A stretch of DNA of 64,000 bases from DATAGF01 sp963819845 (GTDB lineage: Bacteria; Actinomycetota; Thermoleophilia; Miltoncostaeales; Miltoncostaeaceae). Below, one piece after another: positions 27,611 through 34,915 of this stretch. A program made the translations under genes and the position numbers. The number at the start of each line of letters is the position of its first letter. Position 1 is the first letter of the stretch. The DNA lies in contig CAWFXQ010000002.1 of assembly GCA_963819845.1 (NCBI GenBank), forward strand, positions 181,001 to 245,000, written 5' to 3'. The notes beneath the pieces were generated by a model. The model was not told the origin of the DNA. It did no database searches and was given only the letters and a program-made list of their open reading frames with translations.

Positions 27611-27613
27611 TAG
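26501..27613 (+). CDS. IS630-family transposase
   Basis: 370 residues. Tandem N-terminal HTH domains (QLGVSPDRVRRWRSRFEAQG and LAPRVGVSRETVRQVWADHG) bind the ends. The catalytic core shows the first Asp in VVFSFDEKTQV and the Glu in NLVEHWFRELTQR. The second acidic position reads HVVLENLSAHKAPE, with Glu where the family has Asp (DN). This substitution (codon at 27284-27286) may weaken or abolish activity. The frame is otherwise full length to VSDH, and its TAG includes the target-site TA. ATG 26501 was preferred over GTG 26486 because it matches the start also kept in the remnant copy at 25861. Confidence 0.9.
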   Translation: MPILTASPLVVSADERRELERIARSESRPQREVIQARGLVLAAEGVPTLRVAQQLGVSPDRVRRWRSRFEAQGIAGVGRIAAGRGRKPSIPPQVVSEILRLTLEERPGDGSTHWSTRALAPRVGVSRETVRQVWADHGLRPWRADVFKLSNDPQFEEKLVDVVGLYLDPPARAVVFSFDEKTQVQALDRTQPSLPLKRGRAQTMTHDYKRHGTVDLFAALNVGTGEVSIDFRDRHTGADVLRFFRQIDRQVPRGLDIHVVLENLSAHKAPEVRDWLARPRQARWHLHFTPTSSSWVNLVEHWFRELTQRRLRRDSFMSLEHLTEAITMWADAWNHDPKPFLWRTPAEQIIEKVRRGRAALNHHTNSVSDH

Positions 27614-28818
27614 CGAAGCGACCGGAACCCTGCTCGGACCTCGGAGGCGAAGAGCTCCGGCTGCTCCCAGGCGGCGAAGTGCCCGCCTTTGTCGAGCTTG
27701 TCGTAGTGGATGAGGTTGGGGTACGCCCGCTCTGTCCAGGTCCGCGGTGCCTCATATTGCTCGCCGGGAAAGACGCTCACGGCCACCGGGATGGAGACGC
27801 CCTTGGCGTTGAAGAAGCCACCCCGATATTCCCAATAGAGACGAGACGCAGAGACGCCCGTGTTCGTCAGCCAATAGAGGGTGATGTTGTCGAGGATCTC
27901 GTCACGGGTCAGTTCGCCCGTGGCGCTCGTGGTCCGGTTCAGGGCCGAGGCGACCGCCGCGGCCGGCTGGCCGTCAGCATCGTTGTGGTCGAGAAGCCAG
28001 GCGGCCAGGCCGACGGGTGAATCCGCAATGCCGTACAAGGTCTGCGGGCGCGACCCCATCAACCTGGCGTAGTCAACTTGCTTGAAGGTCCTGTCCAGCT
28101 GCTCATAGGCCCGTCGTTCCTCAGCTGAGAGACCGGGCGGCGGCGGGTCGCCGGCCTGGAGAGCACGGTCAACGTCCGCGGGAACGGTGGCGGGCATGTT
28201 GGTGTGGATGCCGAGCAATCCCGCAGGTGCCTGCAGGCCCATCTGGTCGACGACAAACGCACCCCAGTCACCGCCTTGGGCGACGTAACGGGTATAGCCG
28301 AGGCGCTTCATCAGCTCGGCCCAGGCTCGGCCCATGCGCTCGGGGCCCCAGCCGGTGGTGGTCGGCTTGCCGGAGAACCCGTAGCCGGGCATCGACGGAA
28401 TCACCACATGGAAAGCGTCCGATGCGCTTGCGCCATGTGCCGCCGGGTTGGTGAGCGGATCGATGATCTTCAGCTGTTCGACGATCGAGCCGGGCCACCC
28501 GTGCGTGACGATGAGCGGCAACGCATCCTCATGCTCCGAACGGACATGGACGAAGTGGATGTCGAGCCCATCGATCTCGGTCATGAACTGCGGCAGGGCG
28601 TTCAGCTTCGCCTCGCACGTGCGCCAGTCGTAGTCGGTCGCCCAATGGCGGGCGAGTTCCTGAATCGTCGCGAGCGGCACGCCCTGCGACTCATCTGCGA
28701 CCGTCTCCTTCTCGGGCCAGCGGGTCGCGGCGATGCGGCGCCGCAGGTCAACGATCACCTCGTCCGGAATGTCAACATGAAAGGGGCGAATCTCGGCGGT
28801 CTCGGCGGTGCTACTCAT
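27610..28818 (-). CDS. Epoxide hydrolase, EHN/alpha-beta hydrolase type (copy 1)
   Basis: 402 residues. The N-terminal EHN domain (PDEVIVDLRRRIAATRWPE) caps an alpha/beta hydrolase. Oxyanion hole HGWPGS, nucleophile Asp in AQGGDWGAFV, and catalytic His in KGGHFAAWEQPELF match the microsomal/juvenile-hormone epoxide hydrolase family, which opens epoxides with water. The Shine-Dalgarno GGAGG lies 7 nt before ATG 28818. It overlaps the DUF6510 gene by 4 nt (ATGA). Its stop codon is shared with the IS630 target TA, so the element sits exactly at its 3' end. Last gene of a four-gene operon with a Moco oxidase. Confidence 0.92.
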   Translation of the reverse strand: MSSTAETAEIRPFHVDIPDEVIVDLRRRIAATRWPEKETVADESQGVPLATIQELARHWATDYDWRTCEAKLNALPQFMTEIDGLDIHFVHVRSEHEDALPLIVTHGWPGSIVEQLKIIDPLTNPAAHGASASDAFHVVIPSMPGYGFSGKPTTTGWGPERMGRAWAELMKRLGYTRYVAQGGDWGAFVVDQMGLQAPAGLLGIHTNMPATVPADVDRALQAGDPPPPGLSAEERRAYEQLDRTFKQVDYARLMGSRPQTLYGIADSPVGLAAWLLDHNDADGQPAAAVASALNRTTSATGELTRDEILDNITLYWLTNTGVSASRLYWEYRGGFFNAKGVSIPVAVSVFPGEQYEAPRTWTERAYPNLIHYDKLDKGGHFAAWEQPELFASEVRAGFRSLR

Positions 28819-29102
28819 GACGACCTCCGTTTCGTGGTCGCAGACGAGACGGTGACGTGCAGCGTGCGGACTCCCGCGAAGCCGATCCACACGCGTGTGC
28901 CGTCTTTGACGATCGTCACGAGGACGTTGTCGCAGTGCGGGCAGCGCATGACGATGCCGGCGCCTCGGAACACGTGGAGCGCCCCGACCGCCTCCGTCGC
29001 ACCGCACGCGTCGCACGTCCCGATCGCGGTGGTCATCTCGACCGCGAACACCTCTTGGAGAAGACCGGCGACGGCGTTGCCGTCCAGCATCAGGGCGTCC
29101 AT
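28815..29102 (-). CDS. DUF6510-type zinc-ribbon protein
   Basis: 95 residues. Two CxxC pairs (CDACGA and CPHCDN) build a zinc ribbon at residues 30-60, with a start MDALMLDGNAVAGLLQEVF typical of DUF6510. The family has no assigned role; it is often next to a sulfite-oxidase-like protein and a ferredoxin-reductase-like protein, as here, suggesting a part in maturation or electron transfer of that pair. Translationally coupled to the epoxide hydrolase by an ATGA overlap and 1 nt downstream of the flavoprotein. Confidence 0.82.
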   Translation of the reverse strand: MDALMLDGNAVAGLLQEVFAVEMTTAIGTCDACGATEAVGALHVFRGAGIVMRCPHCDNVLVTIVKDGTRVWIGFAGVRTLHVTVSSATTKRRSS

Positions 29103-29103
29103 C

Positions 29104-29850
29104 TCAGCCCCCCGTGGGTCCGAAGCGCTCGGTCCTGACCGACCGCGGCTCGTGTCCGAGCTGCACGAGCGCCTCGGCGGCGGCCTCGACGAACGGCGTC
29201 GGGCCGCAGATGTAGGCGTGCGGCTTCTCGGCCGCGCTCGGACCGACCTCGTCGAGCATCTCGGCGTCCACGCGGCGCGCGTAGCCGGTCCAGCCGGGCG
29301 GCTGCGACCGCGTCAGCGTGTGGACGACGGAGAGGCCGTCACCGCCGAGCCGCTCGAGGTCGTCGCGGTAGATGACGTCGTCCCAGCCGCGCGACGACAG
29401 CAGGAGCCGCGTCTCGGCGTCGCTCCCGGCGGCGGCGCGCACGCGAATCATCGCCATCAGCGGCACGACGCCCGAACCGCCGGCGACGAGCAGCAGCGGT
29501 CCGCCCCGAGACGGCTCCCAGACGAAGTACCCGCCGACGGGGCCGCGGAGCTCGATCCGGTCGCCACGCCGAAGCTCGTCGGTCAGGTACGGGGAGACCT
29601 CGCCGTCGTCGAGGCGCTCGACGGTGAGGTCGATGCGGGTGCCGTTGGGCGCCGACGCGATCGAGTAGCTGCGCTGCGCCTGGTAGCCGTCCTCGGCGGT
29701 GAGGCGCACGTCAACGTGCTGGCCGGCCCGATGTCCCGGCCATCCGGTCACGTCGAAGGCGATCGTCTTGACGCGAGGCGTTTCGCTGACGACGTCCACG
29801 ACCTCCGCGACCCGCCAGGTCAGTCGCCCCGGTATCGTTGCTCCTGCCAC
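29104..29850 (-). CDS. Ferredoxin-reductase-type FAD/NAD(P)H oxidoreductase
   Basis: 248 residues from GTG 29850. FAD-binding beta-barrel motif RSYSIASAP, then the pyridine-nucleotide domain with GGSGVVPLMAMIR and YICGPTPFVEAAA. No 2Fe-2S domain follows, so it probably passes electrons to a separate partner, most simply the Moco protein encoded just upstream. The start overlaps the Moco gene end by 31 nt; a later start would remove the first strand of the barrel (LTWRVAEVVDV). Cytosolic. Confidence 0.88.
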   Translation of the reverse strand: MAGATIPGRLTWRVAEVVDVVSETPRVKTIAFDVTGWPGHRAGQHVDVRLTAEDGYQAQRSYSIASAPNGTRIDLTVERLDDGEVSPYLTDELRRGDRIELRGPVGGYFVWEPSRGGPLLLVAGGSGVVPLMAMIRVRAAAGSDAETRLLLSSRGWDDVIYRDDLERLGGDGLSVVHTLTRSQPPGWTGYARRVDAEMLDEVGPSAAEKPHAYICGPTPFVEAAAEALVQLGHEPRSVRTERFGPTGG

Positions 29851-30428
29851 GGATCCCCGTAGTCGTGGTAGCCGTTGACCTCCCAGAAGCCCGGCTCGTC
29901 GGTCGCCACGAGGCGCAGCCCGCGGACCCACTTCGCGCTCTTCCAGAAGTAGAGGTGCGGCACGAGGATGCGTGCCGGGCCGCCGTGCTCGGGCTCGAGC
30001 GGCTCGCCGTCGTAGGCGAACGCGACCCATGCCCTGCCGCCCGTGACGTCCTCGAGCGGAAGGTTCGTCGTGTAGCCGCCGTCGCAGAACTGGACGACGT
30101 ACTCGGCGGCGGTCTCGACGCCGTCGAGGAGCGTGTCGACCGAGACGCCCCGCCACACGGTGTCCAGCTTCGACCACTTGGTCACGCAGTGGATGTCGGC
30201 GCCGACCTCTTCGCTCGGCAGCGCACGGAACTCGTCCCAGGTCCAACTGCGCGGCTCGTCAACCTCGCCGACGATCGAGAAATCCCAGCGGTCGAGCGGC
30301 GTGTGTGGCGTCGGACCGGCGGAGAGCACGGGGAAGTCGTCGGTGAGGTACTGGCCCGGAGGAAGTCGCGTCGCATCGGCGCCCGACTCCCTCCGGCGTC
30401 CGCGAAAGCCGCGAGAGACGAAGCTCAT
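29820..30428 (-). CDS. Sulfite-oxidase-like molybdopterin oxidoreductase
   Basis: 202 residues, a compact Moco domain of the SUOX/YedY fold. The Cys in DIHCVTKWSKLDTVW is the expected molybdenum ligand, and the later GRAWVAFAYDGEPLEPEHGG and LYFWKSAKWVRGLRL segments match the family. No twin-arginine signal peptide is visible, only a basic N-terminus (SRGFRGRRRESG), so it is likely cytosolic, unlike YedY. First gene of the operon moco-FAD-DUF6510-epoxide hydrolase. ATG 30428 has AGGAGGCAGGAG upstream. Substrate unknown. Confidence 0.88.
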   Translation of the reverse strand: MSFVSRGFRGRRRESGADATRLPPGQYLTDDFPVLSAGPTPHTPLDRWDFSIVGEVDEPRSWTWDEFRALPSEEVGADIHCVTKWSKLDTVWRGVSVDTLLDGVETAAEYVVQFCDGGYTTNLPLEDVTGGRAWVAFAYDGEPLEPEHGGPARILVPHLYFWKSAKWVRGLRLVATDEPGFWEVNGYHDYGDPWQEQRYRGD

Positions 30429-30514
30429 CTCCTGCCTCCTGTCCCGTGTCGTGAATGCCGCGGGGCCGCGCCTTCGACCATAGCGGTCGTCGCCTCGTTC
30501 GAAGCGGCCCGGCG

Positions 30515-30718
30515 GCGAGCCAAGAGGCAGCGACAACGGCCCCACGCACTGCCCCGGGCGTGGCCCGTTCGACCCCGCCCGGGGCGGCACTTCAGTCACC
30601 GGTCCCATGCCGGCCGTCGTGGACCGGATTGGGGAGACGGATGGGAGACAGGGTCCTCTCAGACCCTGAAACCCCATTGTCCGTCTACATCATCTTGCCG
30701 CCCATGCCCATTGCCGCC
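30515..30718. repeat. Relic copy of groEL 3' end and downstream region (copy A)
   Basis: About 200 bases align with 34712-34915 at roughly 85-90% by eye. On the minus strand the inner end still reads Met-Gly-Gly-Lys-Met-Met-stop (a GroEL tail). Next comes the hairpin CAGGGTC/GACCCTG (30649-30655/30662-30668), then a second inverted repeat GCCCCGGGCG/CGCCCGGGGC. It is either the stump of a lost second groEL or one arm of a duplication around the epoxide-hydrolase block. The stretch 30429-30514 holds only the putative promoter of the Moco operon. Confidence 0.8.
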
Positions 30719-31019
30719 CTTCGGCAGAAGTCGACGGCCGAGACCCCTCAGATCCCTTAGGGAGACTGGGATTCCAGGCCATTCGTTGTCTCCCCACGCC
30801 TCGACGCGTTTGCGATCAGCACCTGGAGATGCCCAATACCCGCTATTTGCGGCTTCTCCAAGAGGCCGCCGACGGCCGTTCTGTCGCTGGGTGTACGGTC
30901 GGTGTTCGCTTTGCCTCAGCCCTCGGCGGGCGGATTTCTTCCGGGTCTGACCCTTGGTCGGGTATGGGCGTATCGACCTCACACGGTCTGCGCCACAACC
31001 ACCAACGTTGGGAGCCCGC
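30719..31019. other. Non-coding stretch upstream of epoxide hydrolase 2
   Basis: About 300 bases with no convincing gene. Composition is less GC-rich than the surroundings (for example ACCCGCTATTTGCGGCTTCT). No continuation of groEL is seen beyond 30718. Possible promoter material for the hydrolase lies near its end, but no clear -35/-10 pair could be chosen. Confidence 0.5.
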
Positions 31020-32228
31020 ATGTCTGTAACGACGCAGACAACTGACGACACGGCGATCCGCCCGTTCCACCTCGAGATTCCGGACGAGCAGCTCGCTGAG
31101 CTGCGTCGTCGCATCGAAGCGACGCGCTGGCCGTCCGGCGAGTTGGTCAACGACCGCTCGCAGGGCGTGCAACTCGCCACGATGAAGGAGCTCGCCCGCT
31201 ACTGGACGTCCGAGTACGACTGGCGCAAGTGCGAGGCACGACTAAACGCGCTGCCGCAGTTCATCACCGAGATCGACGGGGTGGACATCCACTTCATCCA
31301 CGTGAAGTCGCCGCACGAAGACGCGTTGCCGCTGATCATGACGCACGGGTGGCCCGGCTCGGTTGTCGAGCTGCTCGAGACCGTCGGCCCGCTCACCGAC
31401 CCGACGGCGCACGGCGGCGACGCCGAGGACGCCTTCCACCTGGTTTTGCCGTCGATACCCGGCTACGGCTTCTCGGGTGAGCCGGCCGAGGTCGGCTGGG
31501 ACGCGGCTCGCATTGGGCAAGCCTGGGCGGAGTTGATGCGCCGCCTCGGCTACACCCGCTATGTCGCCCAGGGCGGCGACAGGGGAGCCGTCGTCACCGA
31601 CGCGATGGCCCGGCAGGCTCCCGAGGGCCTGCTCGGCGTCCACATCAACGTGCTCACGGCGGTGGTCGTGCCCGGCGTCGCCGAGCAGCTGCCGGTGGAG
31701 TCCGAGCAGGAACGCGCGGCGCACGATGCGCTCAACACGTTCACGACGGACGGCGCCGGCTACTTCCTGGAGATGGCCACCCGGCCGCAGACGATCGGCT
31801 ACGCGCTGCTGGACTCACCGGTCGCCCTCGCGGCCTGGATGCTCGACCACGACACGGACGGCTACTACAAGATCGCCGGTGCGTTCGTCAACGGCAGGCC
31901 GACCGGGAACCTGACCAAGGAGCACATCGTCAACAACGTCACGCTCTACTGGCTGACGGGCACCGGGGCCTCCGCCGCCCGGGACTACTGGGAGGACGGA
32001 CGAGCACGGGCCCGCTTCGCCGTTGAGCCCCCTCCGCCGGCGTCCGTACCGGTCGGCTTCACGACGTTCCCGGGCGAGGTCTGGGCTGCCCCGCGGAGCT
32101 GGGTCGAGGTGGCCTACCCCAACCTCAGCTACTTCAACGAGGTCGACAAGGGCGGCCACTTCGCCGCCTGGGAGGAGCCGGAGCTGTTCTCGACCGAGGT
32201 CCGAGCGGCGTTCCGCTCGCTTCGCTAG
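31020..32228 (+). CDS. Epoxide hydrolase, EHN/alpha-beta hydrolase type (copy 2)
   Basis: 402 residues from ATG 31020. EHN domain (PDEQLAELRRRIEATRWPS), oxyanion HGWPGS and catalytic His in KGGHFAAWEEPELF are intact. The nucleophile loop reads AQGGDRGAVV: the Asp is kept, but the Trp that normally follows (GGDWG) is Arg, which may alter the pocket. The C-terminal lid differs most from copies 1 and 3 (a PPPPASVPVG insert near residue 345). It ends in the same FRSLR as copy 1. Same family and nearly the same length, so the three copies come from duplication or repeated acquisition. Confidence 0.9.
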   Translation: MSVTTQTTDDTAIRPFHLEIPDEQLAELRRRIEATRWPSGELVNDRSQGVQLATMKELARYWTSEYDWRKCEARLNALPQFITEIDGVDIHFIHVKSPHEDALPLIMTHGWPGSVVELLETVGPLTDPTAHGGDAEDAFHLVLPSIPGYGFSGEPAEVGWDAARIGQAWAELMRRLGYTRYVAQGGDRGAVVTDAMARQAPEGLLGVHINVLTAVVVPGVAEQLPVESEQERAAHDALNTFTTDGAGYFLEMATRPQTIGYALLDSPVALAAWMLDHDTDGYYKIAGAFVNGRPTGNLTKEHIVNNVTLYWLTGTGASAARDYWEDGRARARFAVEPPPPASVPVGFTTFPGEVWAAPRSWVEVAYPNLSYFNEVDKGGHFAAWEEPELFSTEVRAAFRSLR

Positions 32229-32242
32229 GTGACCGTGCTCGC

Positions 32243-32337
32243 GTGCGTGTAAATGCCACGCTCGGCGGGGCGACCGAGTGGCTCAACTCCGAGCCGCTCG
32301 GCCCCGCCGAGCTGCGCGGCCGCGTCGTGCTCGTGAA
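32243..32337 (+). pseudogene. Redoxin (DipZ/TlpA-like) N-terminal fragment
   Basis: One frame reads LGGATEWLNSEPLGPAELRG and RVVLV, the usual opening of the thioredoxin-like domain of DipZ-type proteins (GATxWLNSxPLxxAxLRGKVVLV before FWTxxCxNW). The match stops at GTGCTCGTGAA, just before the active-site Cys segment would begin. The corresponding C-terminal part is found at about 33700-33790, on the other side of epoxide hydrolase 3. Confidence 0.7.
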
Positions 32338-32435
32338 ACCTCGCGTTCGCGGATCACAGCGGTGCGGACAGGACCTGCCCGCCACCGGCCCGGACCGCAG
32401 CTCACCAAAACACCGTCCCAACAAAGGAGGACCAG

Positions 32436-33641
32436 ATGGCTGCCGCAAAGTCAGCGGACGCCACAGAGATCCGTCCGTTCACGATCGAGTTCCCCGAGGC
32501 AGATCTCGATGACCTGCGTGCGCGCATCGCCGCCACGCGCTGGCCCGACGGGGAGTACGTCTCCGATTTTTCGCAGGGCGTGCAACTCACGTTCATTCAG
32601 GCGCTCGCGCGGTATTGGGCGACCGACTACAACTGGCGGCCGTGCGAGGCGCGGCTGAACGCCCTGCCGAACTTCATCACCGAGATCGACGGGCTGGACA
32701 TCCACTTCATCCACGTCCGCTCGAAACATGACGATGCGCTGCCGCTCATCGTCACCCACGGCTGGCCCGGCTCGCCGATCGAGCAGCTGAAGATCATCGA
32801 TCCGCTGACCAACCCCACGGCTCACGGCGCCAGCGCGTCGGACGCCTTCCACGTGGTGATCCCGTCGATGGCCGGCTACGGGTTCTCAGGCAAGCCCACG
32901 ACGCCCGGTTGGGACCCCGCTCGCATGGCGCGGGCGTGGGTGGAGCTGATGAAGCGCCTCGGGTACAGCCGATTCGCGGCGCAAGGCGGCGATTGGGGTG
33001 GGTTCGTCACGAACGCGATGGCTGAACAGGCACCTCCGGAGTTGATCGGCATCCATTTGAACTTCTCCGGTGCCGCGCCCCCTGACGTTGCCCGGGCGCT
33101 CCAGTTTGGCGAACCGGCGCCGGCCGGTCTCTCGGCTGAGGAGCAGCGGGCATACGACCAGATGGCGTTCCTTTACCAGCACGTCCCTACGCAACTGATG
33201 ATGGCCGCACACCCGCAAACCCTGTACGGGTTAGCGGACTCACCCGTCGCCCTTGCCGCCTGGCTGATCGACCACGACGTGGCCAGCTACGGGCACATCG
33301 CGAAACTCTTTGTCGATGGGGAGCCCTACGGCGACCTGACCCGGGACGACATTCTCGACAACATCACCCTCTTCTGGTTGACGAACACGGGGGTGTCTTC
33401 GTCTCGGCTCTATGTGGAATACAAGGGCGCCTTCTTCAACGACTACAACATCTCCGTTCCGGCTGCCGTAAGCGTCTTCCCTGAAGAGGTCTACGAAGCT
33501 CCGCGGAGTTGGACCGAGCGCTCCTACCACAATCTCATCCATTTCAACGCCGTCGCCAGAGGCGGGCACTTTGCCGCCTGGGAACAGCCGCAGCTCTTGT
33601 CAGAAGAGGTACGCACTGGCTTGAGATCACTGCGCACGTAG
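32436..33641 (+). CDS. Epoxide hydrolase, EHN/alpha-beta hydrolase type (copy 3)
   Basis: 401 residues from ATG 32436 with a strong AAAGGAGG 8 nt upstream. EHN domain (PEADLDDLRARIAATRWPDG), HGWPGS oxyanion hole, nucleophile in AQGGDWGGFV, catalytic His in RGGHFAAWEQPQLL. It is closest to copy 1 (shared run IEQLKIIDPLTNPxAHGASA and GYGFSGKPTT). It lies between two fragments of one redoxin gene, so it arrived by replacing the middle of that gene, or the redoxin decayed around it. Codon use is slightly less GC-biased (for example CTTTACCAGC), compatible with transfer. Confidence 0.92.
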   Translation: MAAAKSADATEIRPFTIEFPEADLDDLRARIAATRWPDGEYVSDFSQGVQLTFIQALARYWATDYNWRPCEARLNALPNFITEIDGLDIHFIHVRSKHDDALPLIVTHGWPGSPIEQLKIIDPLTNPTAHGASASDAFHVVIPSMAGYGFSGKPTTPGWDPARMARAWVELMKRLGYSRFAAQGGDWGGFVTNAMAEQAPPELIGIHLNFSGAAPPDVARALQFGEPAPAGLSAEEQRAYDQMAFLYQHVPTQLMMAAHPQTLYGLADSPVALAAWLIDHDVASYGHIAKLFVDGEPYGDLTRDDILDNITLFWLTNTGVSSSRLYVEYKGAFFNDYNISVPAAVSVFPEEVYEAPRSWTERSYHNLIHFNAVARGGHFAAWEQPQLLSEEVRTGLRSLRT

Positions 33642-33701
33642 CGAAGCAGCGCAGGGACGCAGGCGGCGGGCGATGCCTGCCGCCTGCGTGGCCCGGAGGT
33701 G

Positions 33702-33796
33702 GACATCCCGTCGCTCCGGCGAGGTTCTCGTCGACACGGACGGCGTCATCCGTGACCAGCACTTCGGCGAAGGGCGCTACGAGCAAGCCTGCGCGC
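33702..33796 (+). pseudogene. Redoxin (DipZ/TlpA-like) C-terminal fragment
   Basis: A first frame gives GHPVAPARF and, after a one-base shift near 33725, another gives LVDTDGVIRDQHFGEGRYEQ. This is the characteristic (N)HYxPAxYxVDxxGxIRxxHFGEGxYE ending of DipZ-like redoxins. No start or active-site Cys pair is near. With the fragment at 32243-32337 it outlines one original gene whose middle is missing. Confidence 0.7.
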
Positions 33797-33809
33797 CGGC
33801 GGCGGGTCC

Positions 33810-34013
33810 CTCGACGTGACGCAGGTCCTCGAGGTCGACGACCGGCACGCCCTGGCGATGGTCGAGATCCGCGCGGCGCGCGGCGGCGACCGGCTGCTCA
33901 ACCGCGCCGCGTTCCTCGCTCGGGTGGAGGGCGGGCGCGTCACCCACCTGTGGATGGTGGAGGCGCAGCCCGTGCACAGCGACGAGTTCTGGTCCGCCGC
34001 CGCGGATCACTAG
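33810..34013 (+). pseudogene. NTF2/SnoaL-like C-terminal fragment
   Basis: About 66 residues (VTQVLEVDDRHALAMVEIRA, then NRAAFLARVEGGRVTHLWMVEAQP) resemble the last three strands of an NTF2/SnoaL-like domain ending HSDEFW. The N-terminal helices are absent; the preceding sequence belongs to the redoxin fragment. A short gene from GTG 33816 is possible but would be only half a domain, so a relic is more likely. Confidence 0.5.
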
Positions 34014-34043
34014 CGCGTCGCCGGTCCGGGTAGGTCCCCGCCG

Positions 34044-34658
34044 GTGCTCGAGACCCTCACCGACTTCATCTCTGACTCGCCGCTGACGTACGCCCTTGTG
34101 GCGCTGCTGGTCGCGGGCGACGCCCTGATCCCGCTGTTCCCGGGGGAGTCGAGCGTCGTCGCGGCGGCCGTGCTGGCCGCCGACGGCGAGCTGATGGTGT
34201 GGCTCGTGCTCGCGGCAGCCTTCGCCGGCGCGTTCGTCGGCGACCTGCTGATGTACGGCATCGGGCGCTGGGCGGGCACGCGTCTGGTGCGGCGCTACGC
34301 CTCCGAGGGCGCCCGGGCCGAGCGGGTGCGCTGGGCGCGGGGGCTGCTCGAGCGGCGTGGCGTCGCGCTGATCGTGGCGGCGCAGTTCATCCCCGGCGGG
34401 CGCAACGTGGTCATGTTCTCCGCGGGGACCCTCATGTACCCGCTGCGCCGCTTCGTCGCGGCCGAGGCCCTCGGAGCCGCGCTGTGGGCGTCGTTCCAGA
34501 CGGCCATCGGCTACTTCGGCGGCCGGTTCTTTGACGACACGCTGACCTCCCTGCTCGTGTCGCTCGGGATCGCCTTCGGCATCGCGGGGCTGATCGAGCT
34601 GGTCAACCGTCTCAGGCGCTCAGCTCGCGCTCGATCGGCGCCCGGAAGCGCGGGGTGA
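34044..34658 (+). CDS. DedA-family membrane protein
   Basis: 204 residues from GTG 34044. PLFPGESSVVAAAVLAADGE near residue 33 and FIPGGRNVVMFSAGTLMYPLRRF near 115 are the two re-entrant/membrane signatures of DedA (VTT-domain) proteins, which move phospholipid or undecaprenyl-phosphate across the membrane. Four to five hydrophobic segments follow the usual pattern, including GDLLMYGIGRWAG. The C-terminus is short and basic (RLRRSARARSAPGSAG). It ends about 50 nt before the groEL downstream repeat and is convergent with groEL. Confidence 0.87.
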   Translation: MLETLTDFISDSPLTYALVALLVAGDALIPLFPGESSVVAAAVLAADGELMVWLVLAAAFAGAFVGDLLMYGIGRWAGTRLVRRYASEGARAERVRWARGLLERRGVALIVAAQFIPGGRNVVMFSAGTLMYPLRRFVAAEALGAALWASFQTAIGYFGGRFFDDTLTSLLVSLGIAFGIAGLIELVNRLRRSARARSAPGSAG

Positions 34659-34711
34659 AGCGCACCTCCCCGAGCCATTCGGCGAGGCCGCTCGCCGTCG
34701 ATCCGCAGATC

Positions 34712-34915
34712 AGCGAGCCACAGACAGCGACAGCGGCCCCGCGCACGCCGCCGGGCGGGGCCCGTTCGACCCCGCCCGGGGCGGCACTTCGTCACCGGTC
34801 CCATGCCGGCCACCGTGGACCGGATGGGGAGACGGATGGGGAGACAGGGTCCTCTCAGACCCTGAAACCCACTGTCCATCTACATCATCCCGCCGCCCAT
34901 GCCCATGCCGCCCAT
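34712..34915. repeat. groEL 3' end and downstream region (copy B, functional copy)
   Basis: Direct-repeat partner of 30515-30718, here containing the real last codons and stop of groEL. An inverted repeat CCGGGCGGGG/CCCCGCCCGG (34751-34760/34770-34779) is also kept in copy A with a different but again self-complementary sequence. Preserved pairing despite base changes suggests the hairpin itself matters or is only recently idle. Confidence 0.8.
34845..34864 (-). terminator. Hairpin downstream of groEL
   Basis: CAGGGTC and GACCCTG arms with a 6-nt loop start 15 nt after the groEL stop when read on the minus strand. No T-run follows, so if it terminates it would need Rho or act as an mRNA-stabilising end. 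The same hairpin is kept in the relic copy at 30649-30668. Confidence 0.5.

Noticed and set aside
30515..34915. groEL-end repeats as attL/attR of an integrative element
   Set aside because: No integrase, excisionase or phage gene between them; kept only as a possible duplication or groEL relic.
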